A stretch of DNA of 64,000 bases, from positions 1-64,000 of the forward strand of contig DALYJJ010000006.1 of the NCBI GenBank assembly GCA_031969915.1, written 5' to 3'. The translations under genes and the position numbers were made by a program. The DNA is from DALYJJ01 sp031969915 (GTDB taxonomy: Bacteria > Acidobacteriota > Terriglobia > Bryobacterales > Bryobacteraceae). The notes beneath the pieces are model-generated. The model was not told where the DNA came from and searched no databases. It was given only the letters and a program-made list of their open reading frames with translations. Shown here piece after piece: positions 34,033 to 43,729 of the stretch. Position 1 is the stretch's first letter. Every line of letters starts with the position of its first letter.

Positions 34033-36201
34033 CTACTGTGCGTTCATCCGCTCGAGCTGCTTCACCAGGAAGTTCATGTCCATGAACGGATCGCCGCCGC
34101 TGCGCGCCCAATGCACGCGGCCCTGCTTGTCGATCAGGATCGTCGAGTGGACTTCCATGTCCTCGAAATCGTCGTAGGATTGGAAGCGCCGGGCGTTGGC
34201 GAAACCCTCGTCGGAAAGCAGGCGGACGGCGGGCAGTTGGAGCCCCTCCTTGAGGTACTTCGCATTGTCGGCGGGCTGGTTGCCGCTCACGGCGAGGACG
34301 ACGGTTTCCAAGCGGTCCCAATCGCTCTTGCGGGCGTTGATGTCCTGGAGTTGCTTCATGCAGTGCAGGCACTCGCGGCCGAGGTAGAAGACCAGGATCA
34401 CGTTGCGGCCCTTGTATTCGGCGAGCGAGGCACGCTTGCCTTCGGCGTCGCGGGCTTCCAGTTCCGCCGCGGGATAGGGTTCCCACACGGCGGGCCCAAA
34501 CTGCTGGAGCGCGGCCTTGACGTAGCTTCGCTGCGGCCTCGGTGAACTGTCTTTCGGTTCGGCTTGAACACCCGTGGCCACCGCCCGTTCAAGCGGCTTC
34601 AAGCCCTTGTCCGCGCCGGAGGTGACATCGAGCAGGCGCGCCATGGCGGCTTTCGCCTTCGGGTCGTCCCCCATCGCGTGATAACTCTCAACCAGGCCGG
34701 CCAGGGCGATGAAATCGTTCCGCGTGAGCTTCAGCGCCTGCTCGAAGGCCTGCGCGGCAAGCGGGGCGCTCTTCGCGTCCAGGTAGGCGCGGCCCAGCGC
34801 GTTGTAGAGAACCTCGGGGTACCGCGGCGGATCGTTGTCGTGGGACTGCATCTCAAAGTGCTTCGCCGCCGCGTTTGAGAGCAGCGCCAGTCCGGCCAGC
34901 GTCTCCCCGGACGCGAGCGCCATCCGCGCCTTCAGATCGAGCGTCTGGATCTCGAACAGCGACTTGGCGCTCTCGCCTTTCTCGGCCTCGGCCTTCAGCT
35001 CCTGATGGGCGGTGAAGGCCTTCTCCGCCAAGGCGGCGTTTCCCAAGGCCACGTGCGCGCGGGTCTCCACGTAGGTCTTCATCATCTTGTCGGCGGTGAT
35101 CTCGCGCCAAGGGATGGTCTTGGGGTCCAGCAGATCGTTCCAGCGCTCGTACTTCACCAGCGTGCGGACGAGCGACCGTATGCCCTGCGAGTGGCTGCTG
35201 AAGCTGTTGTCGCCGTTGAACTGCGGATCCAGCGGCGCGCCGATCAACTGGCGCGCGCCGAAGATGGCCGCATCCGCCATGCCGAGCTGCTCCTGGATGT
35301 AGCTCAGGTAATGCCGGTTGTGGCCGTAGTTCCAGGTGTTGAAGGGAAACTTCAGGTGCGCCTGCATGTAGCGCAGCTCGGTGCGCGTGGCGGCGTCCAT
35401 AGCAATCGCCGCTTCGTGCCACATGCCCACGGTTGCGTAGATGTGGCCCGGCATGTGATGCGCGTGGCCAATTCCGGGGGCGATCTTGCCGTAGCGCTCG
35501 CAACTTAACAGCGCCTGTTCTGGTTCGTGGTAGTTCCAGTTGTGAATGCGGTAGTGGTGCGCGCCCGGATGGTCGGGCTGCCGGGCCAGGATCTCGCGCA
35601 CGATGGACTCGGTGCCGTAGCGGGAATCGCCCATATTGGCCAGCGCCAGCAGCGCGCGCGCCTCCATGTCATCCGGATACTTCACGCACAGCGTTTCCAG
35701 CTTCTTCTTGTAGAGGACGTTCCGCTCGTGGCCGTCGTCGCCGCGGTCGCGCAGGCGGTCGACGATGTTCAGCGCCTCGAGCGACTCGATGTAGAGGCGC
35801 TCCCGCTCGCTGACCTTGTCCTTGCGTTTGGAGGCCTCGCGAATAAACTCGGTGGAGCGTTCATCGCCCGCCGCGCGAGCCAGGCCCCAGTAGCACATGG
35901 CGTTGTCCGGCTCCAGCTTCGCGCACCACCGGAAGGCGCGTTCCGCCTCGTAGTCCCAAAAGGAATGCAGCAGCGCGACGCCCTGGTTGAACCACTTCTG
36001 CACGTCCGGATTTCGGGTGGTGATCGGGAAGTGCACCTCGCCGATTCCTGGCATCACCGAGGGTTTCTGGCGCGGGCCTTTGTCGAAAGCGGGTCCAAGG
36101 TGTGAGTGGCCCTGCTTGATTTCGAGCCACGCCGGTTTTCCGCCCGAGGTCTGTGCCGCCAGGGGCCACGCGAAGGCCGCCAACAAGAATCCCAGTTTCA
36201 A
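34033..36201 (-). CDS. Secreted TPR protein with C-terminal thioredoxin-like (redoxin) domain
   Basis: 722 residues. Signal peptide MKLGFLLAAFAWPLAAQ, then several TPR-type helical repeats (for example WFNQGVALLHSFWDYEAERA and YNALGRAYLDAKSAPLAAQA). The last 170 residues form an AhpC/TSA-like redoxin: EARDAEGKRASLAEYKGRNV, FYLGRECLHCMKQLQ (CxxC) and HSTILIDKQGRVHWARSGG. This is a large periplasmic protein type common in Acidobacteria, with no known substrate. Confidence 0.75.
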   Translation of the reverse strand: MKLGFLLAAFAWPLAAQTSGGKPAWLEIKQGHSHLGPAFDKGPRQKPSVMPGIGEVHFPITTRNPDVQKWFNQGVALLHSFWDYEAERAFRWCAKLEPDNAMCYWGLARAAGDERSTEFIREASKRKDKVSERERLYIESLEALNIVDRLRDRGDDGHERNVLYKKKLETLCVKYPDDMEARALLALANMGDSRYGTESIVREILARQPDHPGAHHYRIHNWNYHEPEQALLSCERYGKIAPGIGHAHHMPGHIYATVGMWHEAAIAMDAATRTELRYMQAHLKFPFNTWNYGHNRHYLSYIQEQLGMADAAIFGARQLIGAPLDPQFNGDNSFSSHSQGIRSLVRTLVKYERWNDLLDPKTIPWREITADKMMKTYVETRAHVALGNAALAEKAFTAHQELKAEAEKGESAKSLFEIQTLDLKARMALASGETLAGLALLSNAAAKHFEMQSHDNDPPRYPEVLYNALGRAYLDAKSAPLAAQAFEQALKLTRNDFIALAGLVESYHAMGDDPKAKAAMARLLDVTSGADKGLKPLERAVATGVQAEPKDSSPRPQRSYVKAALQQFGPAVWEPYPAAELEARDAEGKRASLAEYKGRNVILVFYLGRECLHCMKQLQDINARKSDWDRLETVVLAVSGNQPADNAKYLKEGLQLPAVRLLSDEGFANARRFQSYDDFEDMEVHSTILIDKQGRVHWARSGGDPFMDMNFLVKQLERMNAQ

Positions 36202-36244
36202 CGCAACGCCTCCAGATGTGGATCATCTTCGCACGCCCGCGCGG

Positions 36245-37018
36245 CTAACCGTATTCGAAACCCGCGAACGCGAAAACGCAGGGATCGGGGGCAAGCGCCA
36301 CGCCGCCGCGCTGCATCCTGAGGAGCGTTCGCACGGGCAGAAAGCCGGCCTCGCGAGCCAGGGCCGCCGCCTGTTCGTTCGCGGGCGCCAGGTCCCAGTA
36401 CATCGCCCCACCGCCGTGACGTGAGACCGCCCACGCAACCAGTCGACGCGCGTCGAGAACGCTCGCTGCGCGGCAGGGCCCGAAGTAGCGCGCGACACGT
36501 CCGGGCCTCGTCAGGGCATAGGAGCCGCCGCCGGCCGCCGCGGACTCCGAGTCCGGCAGAACGAACCTCGCGGCGTCGTCGAGGACCCGGGCATCGGCGG
36601 GGGGCAACCGCGGCGCCTCCGGAGCCTCACGCGGTTCGCGCAGCCAGCGCTCTACGGCATACTCGGCGGTGAACCCGCAGGCTTCGTAGAGCGGCTGCCC
36701 CATCGTCGTGGCGTCCAAACGCTGCCGGCGCACACCCAGGCCGTCGAGCCAGGCGAGGGCGTGTTCCATGAGCATCCGGGCGAACCCGCGCCCGCGCTGC
36801 ACCGGATCGGTGAGCACCATGCCGATCCACGCCAGATCGCGTCCGTAGCGTAGCGCGCTGAGCGTAGAGACGATTCTCCCGTCCCGCTCATAGCCGAAGC
36901 AGGCCTCCGGATCCAGGCGCAGGATCCGCAGCCAATCCTCGCGCGTCTGATTCCAGCCCGCCGCAGTGGAAAGCCCGTGGGCGTCGTCGAGATCGCGAAG
37001 CGTCAGCCGGCGGATCAT
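36245..37018 (-). CDS. GNAT-family N-acetyltransferase
   Basis: 257 residues from ATG 37018 (MIRRLTLRDLDDAHGLSTAA). WIGMVLTDPVQRGRGFARML is the acetyl-CoA pyrophosphate loop (QRGRGFA) and GQPLYEACGFTAEY the closing motif. A second GNAT-like half follows. The start overlaps the stop of the DapA-like gene (ATGA), so it is the last gene of a four-gene operon. Confidence 0.8.
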   Translation of the reverse strand: MIRRLTLRDLDDAHGLSTAAGWNQTREDWLRILRLDPEACFGYERDGRIVSTLSALRYGRDLAWIGMVLTDPVQRGRGFARMLMEHALAWLDGLGVRRQRLDATTMGQPLYEACGFTAEYAVERWLREPREAPEAPRLPPADARVLDDAARFVLPDSESAAAGGGSYALTRPGRVARYFGPCRAASVLDARRLVAWAVSRHGGGAMYWDLAPANEQAAALAREAGFLPVRTLLRMQRGGVALAPDPCVFAFAGFEYG

Positions 37019-38007
37019 CGCAGCCAGCGATCCAGGTTCTCTCGAACGAACCCGTCGTCGGTGAGATGCGGGTAGTCGCGCACCACGCGATCGATCTCCC
37101 CGCATTGCCCGGGCGAGAGATCCTCGTTCGGATCCAGGCACCAACGGCCGGCCAGAAGTCCCTGGCGGCGGAGGATCTCATGCAGACCCGCAATGCAGCC
37201 GTGGAAGCCGTTGGGGGCGTCGAACAGCGCGGCGTTTGCGTCGGTGAGTTGCTGGCCGAGGATGAGCCATTCCGCGGAGATCCGCGCTTCGGCGTGGATC
37301 ATCACCGCCTTCTTCGTCCACACCGCCCACTGCCCGAGGAGGCCTCCCGCGAAACGCAAGGTGACGCCGCCGAAGCAGTAGGGCGTGACCAGGTCGGCAA
37401 TTATGTTGTCGTCGTTGCCGGTGTACAGCGCGATTTCGGAAGCGCGCCCCGACTCCGCCACCGCCCGCAGCACATCGATGGTCTGGTAGCGGTTGAAGGG
37501 CGCGATCTTGATGGCCACCACGTTCTCCACCTCCACCGCCCGCCGCCAGAACGAATAGGGAAGGACGCGGCCGCCAACTGCGGGCTGCAGGTAGAAGCCG
37601 ACGACGGGCAGTACGCCGGCCACGGCGCGGACGTGGTCCAACAGCGCCTCCTCCGGGACGTCCCGCAACGCACCCAGGCTGAGAAGCGCTGCGTGGTAAC
37701 CCAGGTGCGCCGCCAACTCGGCCTCCGCGAGCGCCTGCGCGCGCTGGCCGCATACGCCGGCCACCAGGGCCGCACCGCGGCCCCGCGCCTCTTCGGCCGC
37801 CAGAGTCAACACCGGGCGCAGCAGCCCCGCGTCCCGGATCGCGAATTGTGTGGTGTGCACGCCCACCGCCAGCCCACCGGCGCCGGCGTCGAGATAGTAG
37901 CGGCTGAGCGCGCGCTGCCGCCGCTCATCGAGTTTGCGTTCCGCGGTCAGCGCCAAAGGATGCGCCGGGATCGCGCAGCCTGCGCGGAGCCGTTCAAAAC
38001 CGCCCAT
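37015..38007 (-). CDS. Dihydrodipicolinate synthase-like (DapA family) aldolase/lyase
   Basis: 330 residues from ATG 38007 (MGGFERLRAGCAIPAHPLAL). DAGAGGLAVGVHTTQFAIRD is the DapA-family substrate loop region, and VVAIKIAPFNRYQTIDVLRA holds the Schiff-base Lys. ALYTGNDDNIIADLVTPYCF follows as the TGxD motif. It lies with an epimerase, a GNAT protein and FBPase, so a sugar-acid substrate is more likely than lysine synthesis. Confidence 0.75.
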   Translation of the reverse strand: MGGFERLRAGCAIPAHPLALTAERKLDERRQRALSRYYLDAGAGGLAVGVHTTQFAIRDAGLLRPVLTLAAEEARGRGAALVAGVCGQRAQALAEAELAAHLGYHAALLSLGALRDVPEEALLDHVRAVAGVLPVVGFYLQPAVGGRVLPYSFWRRAVEVENVVAIKIAPFNRYQTIDVLRAVAESGRASEIALYTGNDDNIIADLVTPYCFGGVTLRFAGGLLGQWAVWTKKAVMIHAEARISAEWLILGQQLTDANAALFDAPNGFHGCIAGLHEILRRQGLLAGRWCLDPNEDLSPGQCGEIDRVVRDYPHLTDDGFVRENLDRWLR

Positions 38008-38986
38008 CGCGCGCCTCGAAGTGCGTGGGTTTGTCCCATCGCTCGCCGCCGGAGGCCACCCACGCCGCCACGTGCTCGATCGCCTCCGCCACCGGCACTT
38101 CCGGGGGCCCGAACAGTTCCCGGCGCCGCCGCGCGTTGCTGAGCAGTGCGGTGGAGGCTTCGGTGCCGTCGAAAACGGGGACGCGCCCAAAGCGCTGCCC
38201 GAAGCGCTCCGCCAGTTGGCGAACGGAGAGCGTCTCGTCGCCGGTGAGATTCAGGACGAAGGGCGGCGACGCGCAATGTTCGAAGCAGCGCAGCGCCACG
38301 GAGTTCGCATCGCCCTGCCAGATGACGTTGACAAAACCCATGGTCAGGGAGACGGGCTCGCCGCGCCACACCTTCCAGGCGATATCGGCCAACACGCCGT
38401 AGCGGGTCTCCACGGCGTAGTTGAGCCGCAGGAGGGCCACGCGCGTGCCGTAGTGCCGCGACGCATATTCGAACAACCGCTCGCGCGCCAGCGCCGACCA
38501 GCCGTACTCGCCCACCGGATCGGGCGCGACGGTTTCGTCCGGCCCGCCGCTGTCCACAGGCGTCAACGGATACACGTTGCCGGTGGAAAACGCCACGATT
38601 CTCGACGCGGCGAAGCGACGGGCGACAAGCCCCGGGAGCAGCGCATTGGCCGCCCACGTGGCGCCTGCATCTTCGCCGGTTCCGAACTTCCGGGCAGCCA
38701 TGTAGACAACGTTTGGCGCATCCGGCAAGGCCTCCAAAGCACCAGGTGCGAGCAGGTCCGCATCGAGGCAGGCGACGCCCGCGGCCTCCAGGCGCGCCCG
38801 CGCGGCGCGGTCGGTGAAGCGGGAAACGGCGGTGACCGGCGTGAGAGGCTCAGCCGCGTGACGGGCGCGGAGCGCGAGCGTGGGTCCCATCTTGCCGCCG
38901 GCGCCCAGAATCAGGAGCCCGCCGCGCCAACTCCGCGCCGCTGCGCAATCCGCCGCCGAAGGGCGGCTGAGCATTTCTTCGATCAA
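37994..38986 (-). CDS. NAD-dependent epimerase/dehydratase
   Basis: 330 residues. LLILGAGGKMGPTLALRA is a Rossmann dinucleotide site (variant GxGxxG), with VYMAARKFGTGEDAGATWAA and FSTGNVYPLTPVDSGGPDET as in extended short-chain dehydrogenases. The catalytic Tyr-x-x-x-Lys is not obvious: YGWSALARERLFEY has Tyr but lacks the Lys four residues on, so catalysis may differ. It overlaps glpX upstream by 4 bases and the DapA-like gene by 14. Confidence 0.7.
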   Translation of the reverse strand: MIEEMLSRPSAADCAAARSWRGGLLILGAGGKMGPTLALRARHAAEPLTPVTAVSRFTDRAARARLEAAGVACLDADLLAPGALEALPDAPNVVYMAARKFGTGEDAGATWAANALLPGLVARRFAASRIVAFSTGNVYPLTPVDSGGPDETVAPDPVGEYGWSALARERLFEYASRHYGTRVALLRLNYAVETRYGVLADIAWKVWRGEPVSLTMGFVNVIWQGDANSVALRCFEHCASPPFVLNLTGDETLSVRQLAERFGQRFGRVPVFDGTEASTALLSNARRRRELFGPPEVPVAEAIEHVAAWVASGGERWDKPTHFEARDGRF

Positions 38987-40023
38987 TAGAGGCGCACTCC
39001 GCGCGGGCCGGCGGGCTCGAGTTGCCGCACCGAGTCGATGAAGCGGACGCTGTTCGCCGCGCTGGTCATGACGATGGAATGCGTGCGGTAGCCGCCGCGG
39101 AAGAAGCGTACGCCCTCCAGCAGCGCGCCCTTGGTCACGCCGGTGGCCGCAAACACCAGGTGATCGCCGGGGGCCAGGTCCTGGGCCCGGTAAATGCGCT
39201 TCGGATCGGGGATCCCCATCCGCTTCACCCGTTCTTCCAACTCCGGCGTATCCACCACCAGCCGGCCCACCATCTCACCGTTGAGGCAGCGCATGGCGGC
39301 GGCGGTGATCACGCCCTCCGGCGCACCGCCCGTGCCCATGACCGCGTGGACGCCCGCACCGCGAACCGCGACCGCGATGCCGGCCGACAGGTCGCCGTCG
39401 CCGATCAGGCGAATGCGCGCGCCGGCCTTGCGAATCCGTGCGATCAAGTCCTGGTGGCGGCTGCGGTCAAGCACGACGATGACCAGGTCGCGGACGTCGC
39501 GGTCGAGGCACCGCGCGATCGACTTGAGATTCTCTTCGACTGGCGCATCGATGTCGAGAGCCCCTTTGCACGCCGGGCCCGCGATGATCTTCTCCATATA
39601 GCAATCGGGCGCGTGGAGCAGTCCGCCGTGCTCGCTCGCGGCGAGGACCGAGATGGCGTTGCTCGCGCCGGTGGCGCACAGGTTCGTGCCTTCCAGAGGA
39701 TCGACTGCGATGTCCACTTCGGGATAGCGGAAACCCGGTGGCGGCGGGGCGCCCACGCGCTCGCCGATGTAAAGCATGGGGGCCTGGTCTCGCTCGCCTT
39801 CGCCGATCACGATGGTGCCGGCGATCCGGACCTTCTCAAAGGCCATGCGCATGGCCTGGACGGCGACGTGATCCGATTCGTCACGTTCGCCCATACCCAT
39901 CGTGCGGGCGGAAGCGACGGCGGCTTCCTCCACCACGGTCACCAGGTCCAGTGCGATCTGGTGTTCGAATTCCGGAAGGGGCGGCCCAGCGGCGGCGGCG
40001 TTCTGGTACAGGGTGTCGGACAT
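38983..40023 (-). CDS. glpX: Class II fructose-1,6-bisphosphatase
   Basis: 346 residues. IALDLVTVVEEAAVASARTM opens the protein. GTIVIGEGERDQAPMLYIGE and EVDIAVDPLEGTNLCATGAS contain the metal-binding residues of GlpX-type phosphatases, and VMGTGGAPEGVITAAAMRCL the substrate loop. It hydrolyses fructose 1,6-bisphosphate in gluconeogenesis. It is first in a leftward operon; the stop overlaps the epimerase start (ATGA). Confidence 0.95.
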   Translation of the reverse strand: MSDTLYQNAAAAGPPLPEFEHQIALDLVTVVEEAAVASARTMGMGERDESDHVAVQAMRMAFEKVRIAGTIVIGEGERDQAPMLYIGERVGAPPPPGFRYPEVDIAVDPLEGTNLCATGASNAISVLAASEHGGLLHAPDCYMEKIIAGPACKGALDIDAPVEENLKSIARCLDRDVRDLVIVVLDRSRHQDLIARIRKAGARIRLIGDGDLSAGIAVAVRGAGVHAVMGTGGAPEGVITAAAMRCLNGEMVGRLVVDTPELEERVKRMGIPDPKRIYRAQDLAPGDHLVFAATGVTKGALLEGVRFFRGGYRTHSIVMTSAANSVRFIDSVRQLEPAGPRGVRLY

Positions 40024-40128
40024 GAAAACGGCCCTCCTTCTCAGGTTCCTCCTGCCGCCGGCCCGTGGCGCGCTCTTATCCGGACCTTTGCGGCCGATAA
40101 GGAACTGCAGAGCGCGACCGCTCGCATT

Positions 40129-41646
40129 ATGTCACTCCTTCAAAAGCTCCGCTTGTTGTCGATTGGTCAGAAGCTCGGCTTGTGTGTCTCTGCCTTGGGA
40201 ATCTTGATCGCCCTGGTGGGCGGTTCGTCGTTGTACAGCGTCCGAAAAGTCCATTCCAGCCTGAGCCTGGCAATGGATGAAAGCCACCTCACCAGCAGCG
40301 CCGTCGCCGGGATGCGGGTGGGCTTAGGAGACCTGGAGCGTCATGTTTCGACGGTCCAGTTCAACTACACAGTGACGTACCTCGCGAAGTTCGACAAGAA
40401 GACGGAGGCCGCGATCGGGCAGTGCTCGGGCTGCCATGTCTTTCAGGGCGCGGCGGACGAACTCAAGGCGTTCGACACGGCGGTGAACGGGACGCGATCC
40501 CATGCCGCCTCCCTGCGGGGGTTGGCCGTCGCGGTGTCGGCGCAAGCGGATCTGGACGCCATTGACGGCGACCTCTCCCGCTGGCGGGATCTTTACGACA
40601 GGTACCTGCGCGAAGGGGAGGACCGTCACTTCGAGGTGGCGCACGACAGGCTGATGAACGAGATGGCGCCGCTCGTGGCGGCCCTGAGAAAGCGCGTGGA
40701 TGGCATTTCGGCGAAGGCGGAGGACCATCGGAGGGCGGTGCTGGCCGCGGCGCAGCGAGAGACCGCCACAAGCACGCGCGTCGATGCCGCCGTGTTGATC
40801 CTGAGCGCAGCCATGCTAGGTCTTGTTTTCGCGGTGCTGCGTTCCAGCACTAGAACGCTGCGGCGGTTGTCCATCGAGCTGGCGGCGCAGGCGCAGGCGG
40901 TGGCGGTGCAGGCTGAACAGGTATCCGGGGGCAGCGATTCGATCTCCCGATCGGTTTCCGAGCAGGCGGAGGCGTTGGAGAGTACCGCCGCCGCGGCGGC
41001 TGAAGTGACTGCCACGGCCGAACTGAACGCGGGGCACGCTACGGCGGTGGCCTCCAACCTGGACCATGTGAGCGCGGGAGTCGGCGACACCAATCGCGAC
41101 CTCGACCGTTCGGTGCAGGTGATGAAGGAGATCCGGGAGTCGGCAGAGAAGGTCGCGACCATTATCAAGGTGATTGACGGCATCGCCCTACAGACGAATC
41201 TGCTTGCGCTCAACGCGGCGGTTGAAGCGGCCCGCGCGGGTGAGGCTGGCATGGGCTTCGCGGTGGTCGCCGACGAGGTCCGGAGCCTGGCGGGGCGCTC
41301 GGCGGACGCGGCTCGCAACACCCATGGGCTGATTGAAGAAGCAAAGGCGCTGTCCAGCCGCGGCGGAGTCGCCCTGGAAGAGCTCGCTCAGGGTTTCGCA
41401 AAAGTGATCGCGGACATCGACTCCGCCGCGGCCCGGACGCGGGAAGTAGACGGCGCGAGCCGCGAGCAGGTGCGGACCATCGAAGCGATACATGGCGAGT
41501 TGCGCCGCATCGAGGGACTGGGGCGCAAGACGCTTGCCGAATCGGAGGAGGGCGCGCGGGCGGGTTTGAATCTGCGGGAGCAGGCGGGGATGCTGAACTC
41601 CTGCGTGGCCACGTTGGTGCAGTTGTCCGGCGCCTCGAAGCAGTAG
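40129..41646 (+). CDS. Methyl-accepting chemotaxis protein with a c-type haem motif
   Basis: 505 residues from ATG 40129 (MSLLQKLRLLSIGQKLGLCV); the in-frame extension to 39022 is antisense to glpX and is rejected. One N-terminal membrane helix, a periplasmic sensor with AIGQCSGCHVFQGAADE (a CxxCH haem c site), a second helix (VDAAVLILSAAMLGLVFAVL), then the signalling hairpin QTNLLALNAAVEAARAGEAG and MGFAVVADEVRSLAGRSADA. No clear HAMP domain. It probably senses redox state, oxygen or NO and signals to the flagellar motor; flagellar genes lie at 59310-64000. Confidence 0.88.
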   Translation: MSLLQKLRLLSIGQKLGLCVSALGILIALVGGSSLYSVRKVHSSLSLAMDESHLTSSAVAGMRVGLGDLERHVSTVQFNYTVTYLAKFDKKTEAAIGQCSGCHVFQGAADELKAFDTAVNGTRSHAASLRGLAVAVSAQADLDAIDGDLSRWRDLYDRYLREGEDRHFEVAHDRLMNEMAPLVAALRKRVDGISAKAEDHRRAVLAAAQRETATSTRVDAAVLILSAAMLGLVFAVLRSSTRTLRRLSIELAAQAQAVAVQAEQVSGGSDSISRSVSEQAEALESTAAAAAEVTATAELNAGHATAVASNLDHVSAGVGDTNRDLDRSVQVMKEIRESAEKVATIIKVIDGIALQTNLLALNAAVEAARAGEAGMGFAVVADEVRSLAGRSADAARNTHGLIEEAKALSSRGGVALEELAQGFAKVIADIDSAAARTREVDGASREQVRTIEAIHGELRRIEGLGRKTLAESEEGARAGLNLREQAGMLNSCVATLVQLSGASKQ

Positions 41647-41680
41647 GCTGCCTTCCCGCGTTTGCGGTAGACTGCGCGGG

Positions 41681-42514
41681 ATGGGAAGGCTTGAGTCGAA
41701 ATCGGTGATCATCACCGGCGGCGCCAGCGGGATTGGCGCGGCCTCGGTTCGCAGGTTCGCTGCGGAAGGAGCGCGGGTCGTGGTCGCGGACGTCCAGGAT
41801 GAGGCGGGCCGGGAGATCGCCCGCCAATCCGGGGGCGTCTACGTCCGGGCCGATGTCAGCCGGGAAGCCGACGTGGCGGCGCTGGTTGACCAGGCAGTAG
41901 CGCGCTACGGCGCGCTCGATTGCATCTTCAACAATGCCGGGTTCGCCTACGACTTTCGGCCCATCGACCAGACACCGGAGCACGAGTTCGATCGGCAGAT
42001 GGAGGTGCTCGTCAAGGGAGTGTTTCTTGGGGTCAAGCATGCCGCGCGCGTGATGAAGCCGCGGGGCGCCGGAGTCATCCTGAACACGGGTAGCGTCGCG
42101 GGACTGCAGGCTGGGTACTCGAACCACGTGTATGCGGCGGCGAAAGCGGCCGTGATTCAACTGACGCGCAGCACGGCCATGGAGCTCGGAGAAGCCGGAA
42201 TCCGCGTGAACTGTATCTGCCCGGGTGGGATTGTGACGCCGATCTTCGCCGGCGCGATGGGCGTGGCCGGCGGCGCTGAGGCGACCTTCCCGGTGCTGCA
42301 GCAGGCGCTTGCCGCCTCGCAGCCGATCCGCCGGGCGGGCCTGCCGGAGGATATCGCGAACGCGGCCGTGTTTCTGGCGAGTGACGAGGCGAGTTTCGTC
42401 AACGGCCACGCGTTCGTGGTCGATGGCGGGCTGACGGGCGGGCGGCCGTACAGCGTGTCCGAAAAGATGTGGGCGCAGTTGCGAGCGGCGCTCGCGGGCA
42501 ACCCCCAGGTCTAG
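41681..42514 (+). CDS. Short-chain dehydrogenase/reductase
   Basis: 277 residues. SVIITGGASGIGAASVRRFA is the NAD(P) site, CIFNNAGFAYDF the NNAG motif, LNTGSVAGLQ supplies the Ser and YAAAKAAVIQLTR the catalytic Tyr-Lys. VNCICPGGIVTPIF follows as expected. VVADVQDEAG suggests NAD preference (Asp after the second strand). The substrate is unknown. The 3' end overlaps the convergent glycosyltransferase by 4 bases. Confidence 0.9.
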   Translation: MGRLESKSVIITGGASGIGAASVRRFAAEGARVVVADVQDEAGREIARQSGGVYVRADVSREADVAALVDQAVARYGALDCIFNNAGFAYDFRPIDQTPEHEFDRQMEVLVKGVFLGVKHAARVMKPRGAGVILNTGSVAGLQAGYSNHVYAAAKAAVIQLTRSTAMELGEAGIRVNCICPGGIVTPIFAGAMGVAGGAEATFPVLQQALAASQPIRRAGLPEDIANAAVFLASDEASFVNGHAFVVDGGLTGGRPYSVSEKMWAQLRAALAGNPQV

Positions 42515-43728
42515 AGCTTGCCGTCGTAACAGAACCGCGCTTCGGCGGGCGTCCCGGCGGGGCGGACAATCGACGGAGGCAAACTGGCGCCCACCTGCAC
42601 GGCGCGAAGGGCGACCCAATCCGAGTACGGGAAACAATCGAGCGAGAACCCGCCTTTGTGTTCGCGCGCGAACCGGATCAACTGCTCAGTCGGCTCGGCC
42701 CGCCGTGCGTACTGCGGCTGCTTCTTCCACCACACGTAGCCGGCGTTGTGCAGCACAATCGCCATGGCCACCGAGGCGGCTAGTTTACGGCGTTCCGCCA
42801 GGGAGGCGAACGCCACGCCCACCACCAGCGCCAAGCCACCGCTCGCCAGGTAGGTGTGGCGGCTGGGGACCCGATCCATGTAGGTGAGGAAGCTGTAAGG
42901 CGCCAACGAGCACGCGACCCACAGCAGCGCGGCTGTCAGCAGCCCGCGGTGCCGCCGCCACTCGCCCGTAGCTGCCAGCACAGCCGCCGCCAGCACGCCC
43001 CAAATCCAGAACAGCCGCCCAACGCTGTTGGCCCAGTTCCACACGAAGTTCGACCGCAGGCTGAACGTGCCGTCGTTGAAGTGCAGATGATCGCCCGCCG
43101 CCGTCCAGGACGCCGCGAAGTAGGCGACGGACAACACGGCGAACGGCGCCAGGGCGCCCCACCGCCGCTCTTTCCAGGCCATCAGCGCCAGTAGCGGCAC
43201 CACCGCCACCGCCGACTCCTTCGACGCCAAGGCGGCTACAAAACACCCGAGCGACGCCGCGTACCACACCGGGCGGCCGCTCCGCCGCCATAGGATCCAC
43301 GAGCCGCAGACACCGGCCGCGAATGGAAACACGAAGAGTTCATGAATCGCCGCATACCAGATCACCGCCTCCTGGTGGCCCTCATGGACCGCGAAGAAAG
43401 CAGCCGCGAACAGCGCCACGTTCGGGGACGCGCCGGCCAGCCGGGCCAACCATAGGACCGCCAGCACGGACACGAAATGCAGGACGAGAGCCGTCGCCCG
43501 ATACGCCGCCGGATGCAAACCAACCGCGGCCTCAGTGGCTCGGGTCAGTATGAGGGAAGTGGCGCGGCAACGGTACAACGGATCGCGCAACAACTCGGGC
43601 CATTGCGACGGTGCGCCGTACTGCCGCGCCCGCGCGATCTGCTCATAGTCGTCCGAGATGAACGGCAGGTGGATCGATGTCAGATACGGCAACACCGAAA
43701 GAACCGCCAGAATCGCGATCTTCGTCAA
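42511..43728 (-). CDS. GT-C-like polytopic membrane glycosyltransferase
   Basis: 405 residues, start TTG 43728 preceded by AAGGAG in the end of the methyltransferase gene. About nine hydrophobic helices; the first external loop holds PFISDDYEQIARARQYG, whose acidic pair matches the catalytic DD/DE of PMT/GT-C enzymes using lipid-linked sugars. A short soluble tail follows. It is the last gene of the leftward glycan operon. Confidence 0.7.
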   Translation of the reverse strand: MTKIAILAVLSVLPYLTSIHLPFISDDYEQIARARQYGAPSQWPELLRDPLYRCRATSLILTRATEAAVGLHPAAYRATALVLHFVSVLAVLWLARLAGASPNVALFAAAFFAVHEGHQEAVIWYAAIHELFVFPFAAGVCGSWILWRRSGRPVWYAASLGCFVAALASKESAVAVVPLLALMAWKERRWGALAPFAVLSVAYFAASWTAAGDHLHFNDGTFSLRSNFVWNWANSVGRLFWIWGVLAAAVLAATGEWRRHRGLLTAALLWVACSLAPYSFLTYMDRVPSRHTYLASGGLALVVGVAFASLAERRKLAASVAMAIVLHNAGYVWWKKQPQYARRAEPTEQLIRFAREHKGGFSLDCFPYSDWVALRAVQVGASLPPSIVRPAGTPAEARFCYDGKL

Positions 43729-43729
43729 G

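Noticed and set aside
39022..40128. 369-residue N-terminal extension of the chemotaxis receptor
   Set aside because: It is antisense to the clear glpX gene and lacks protein-like composition; the ATG at 40129 starts a normal membrane helix.
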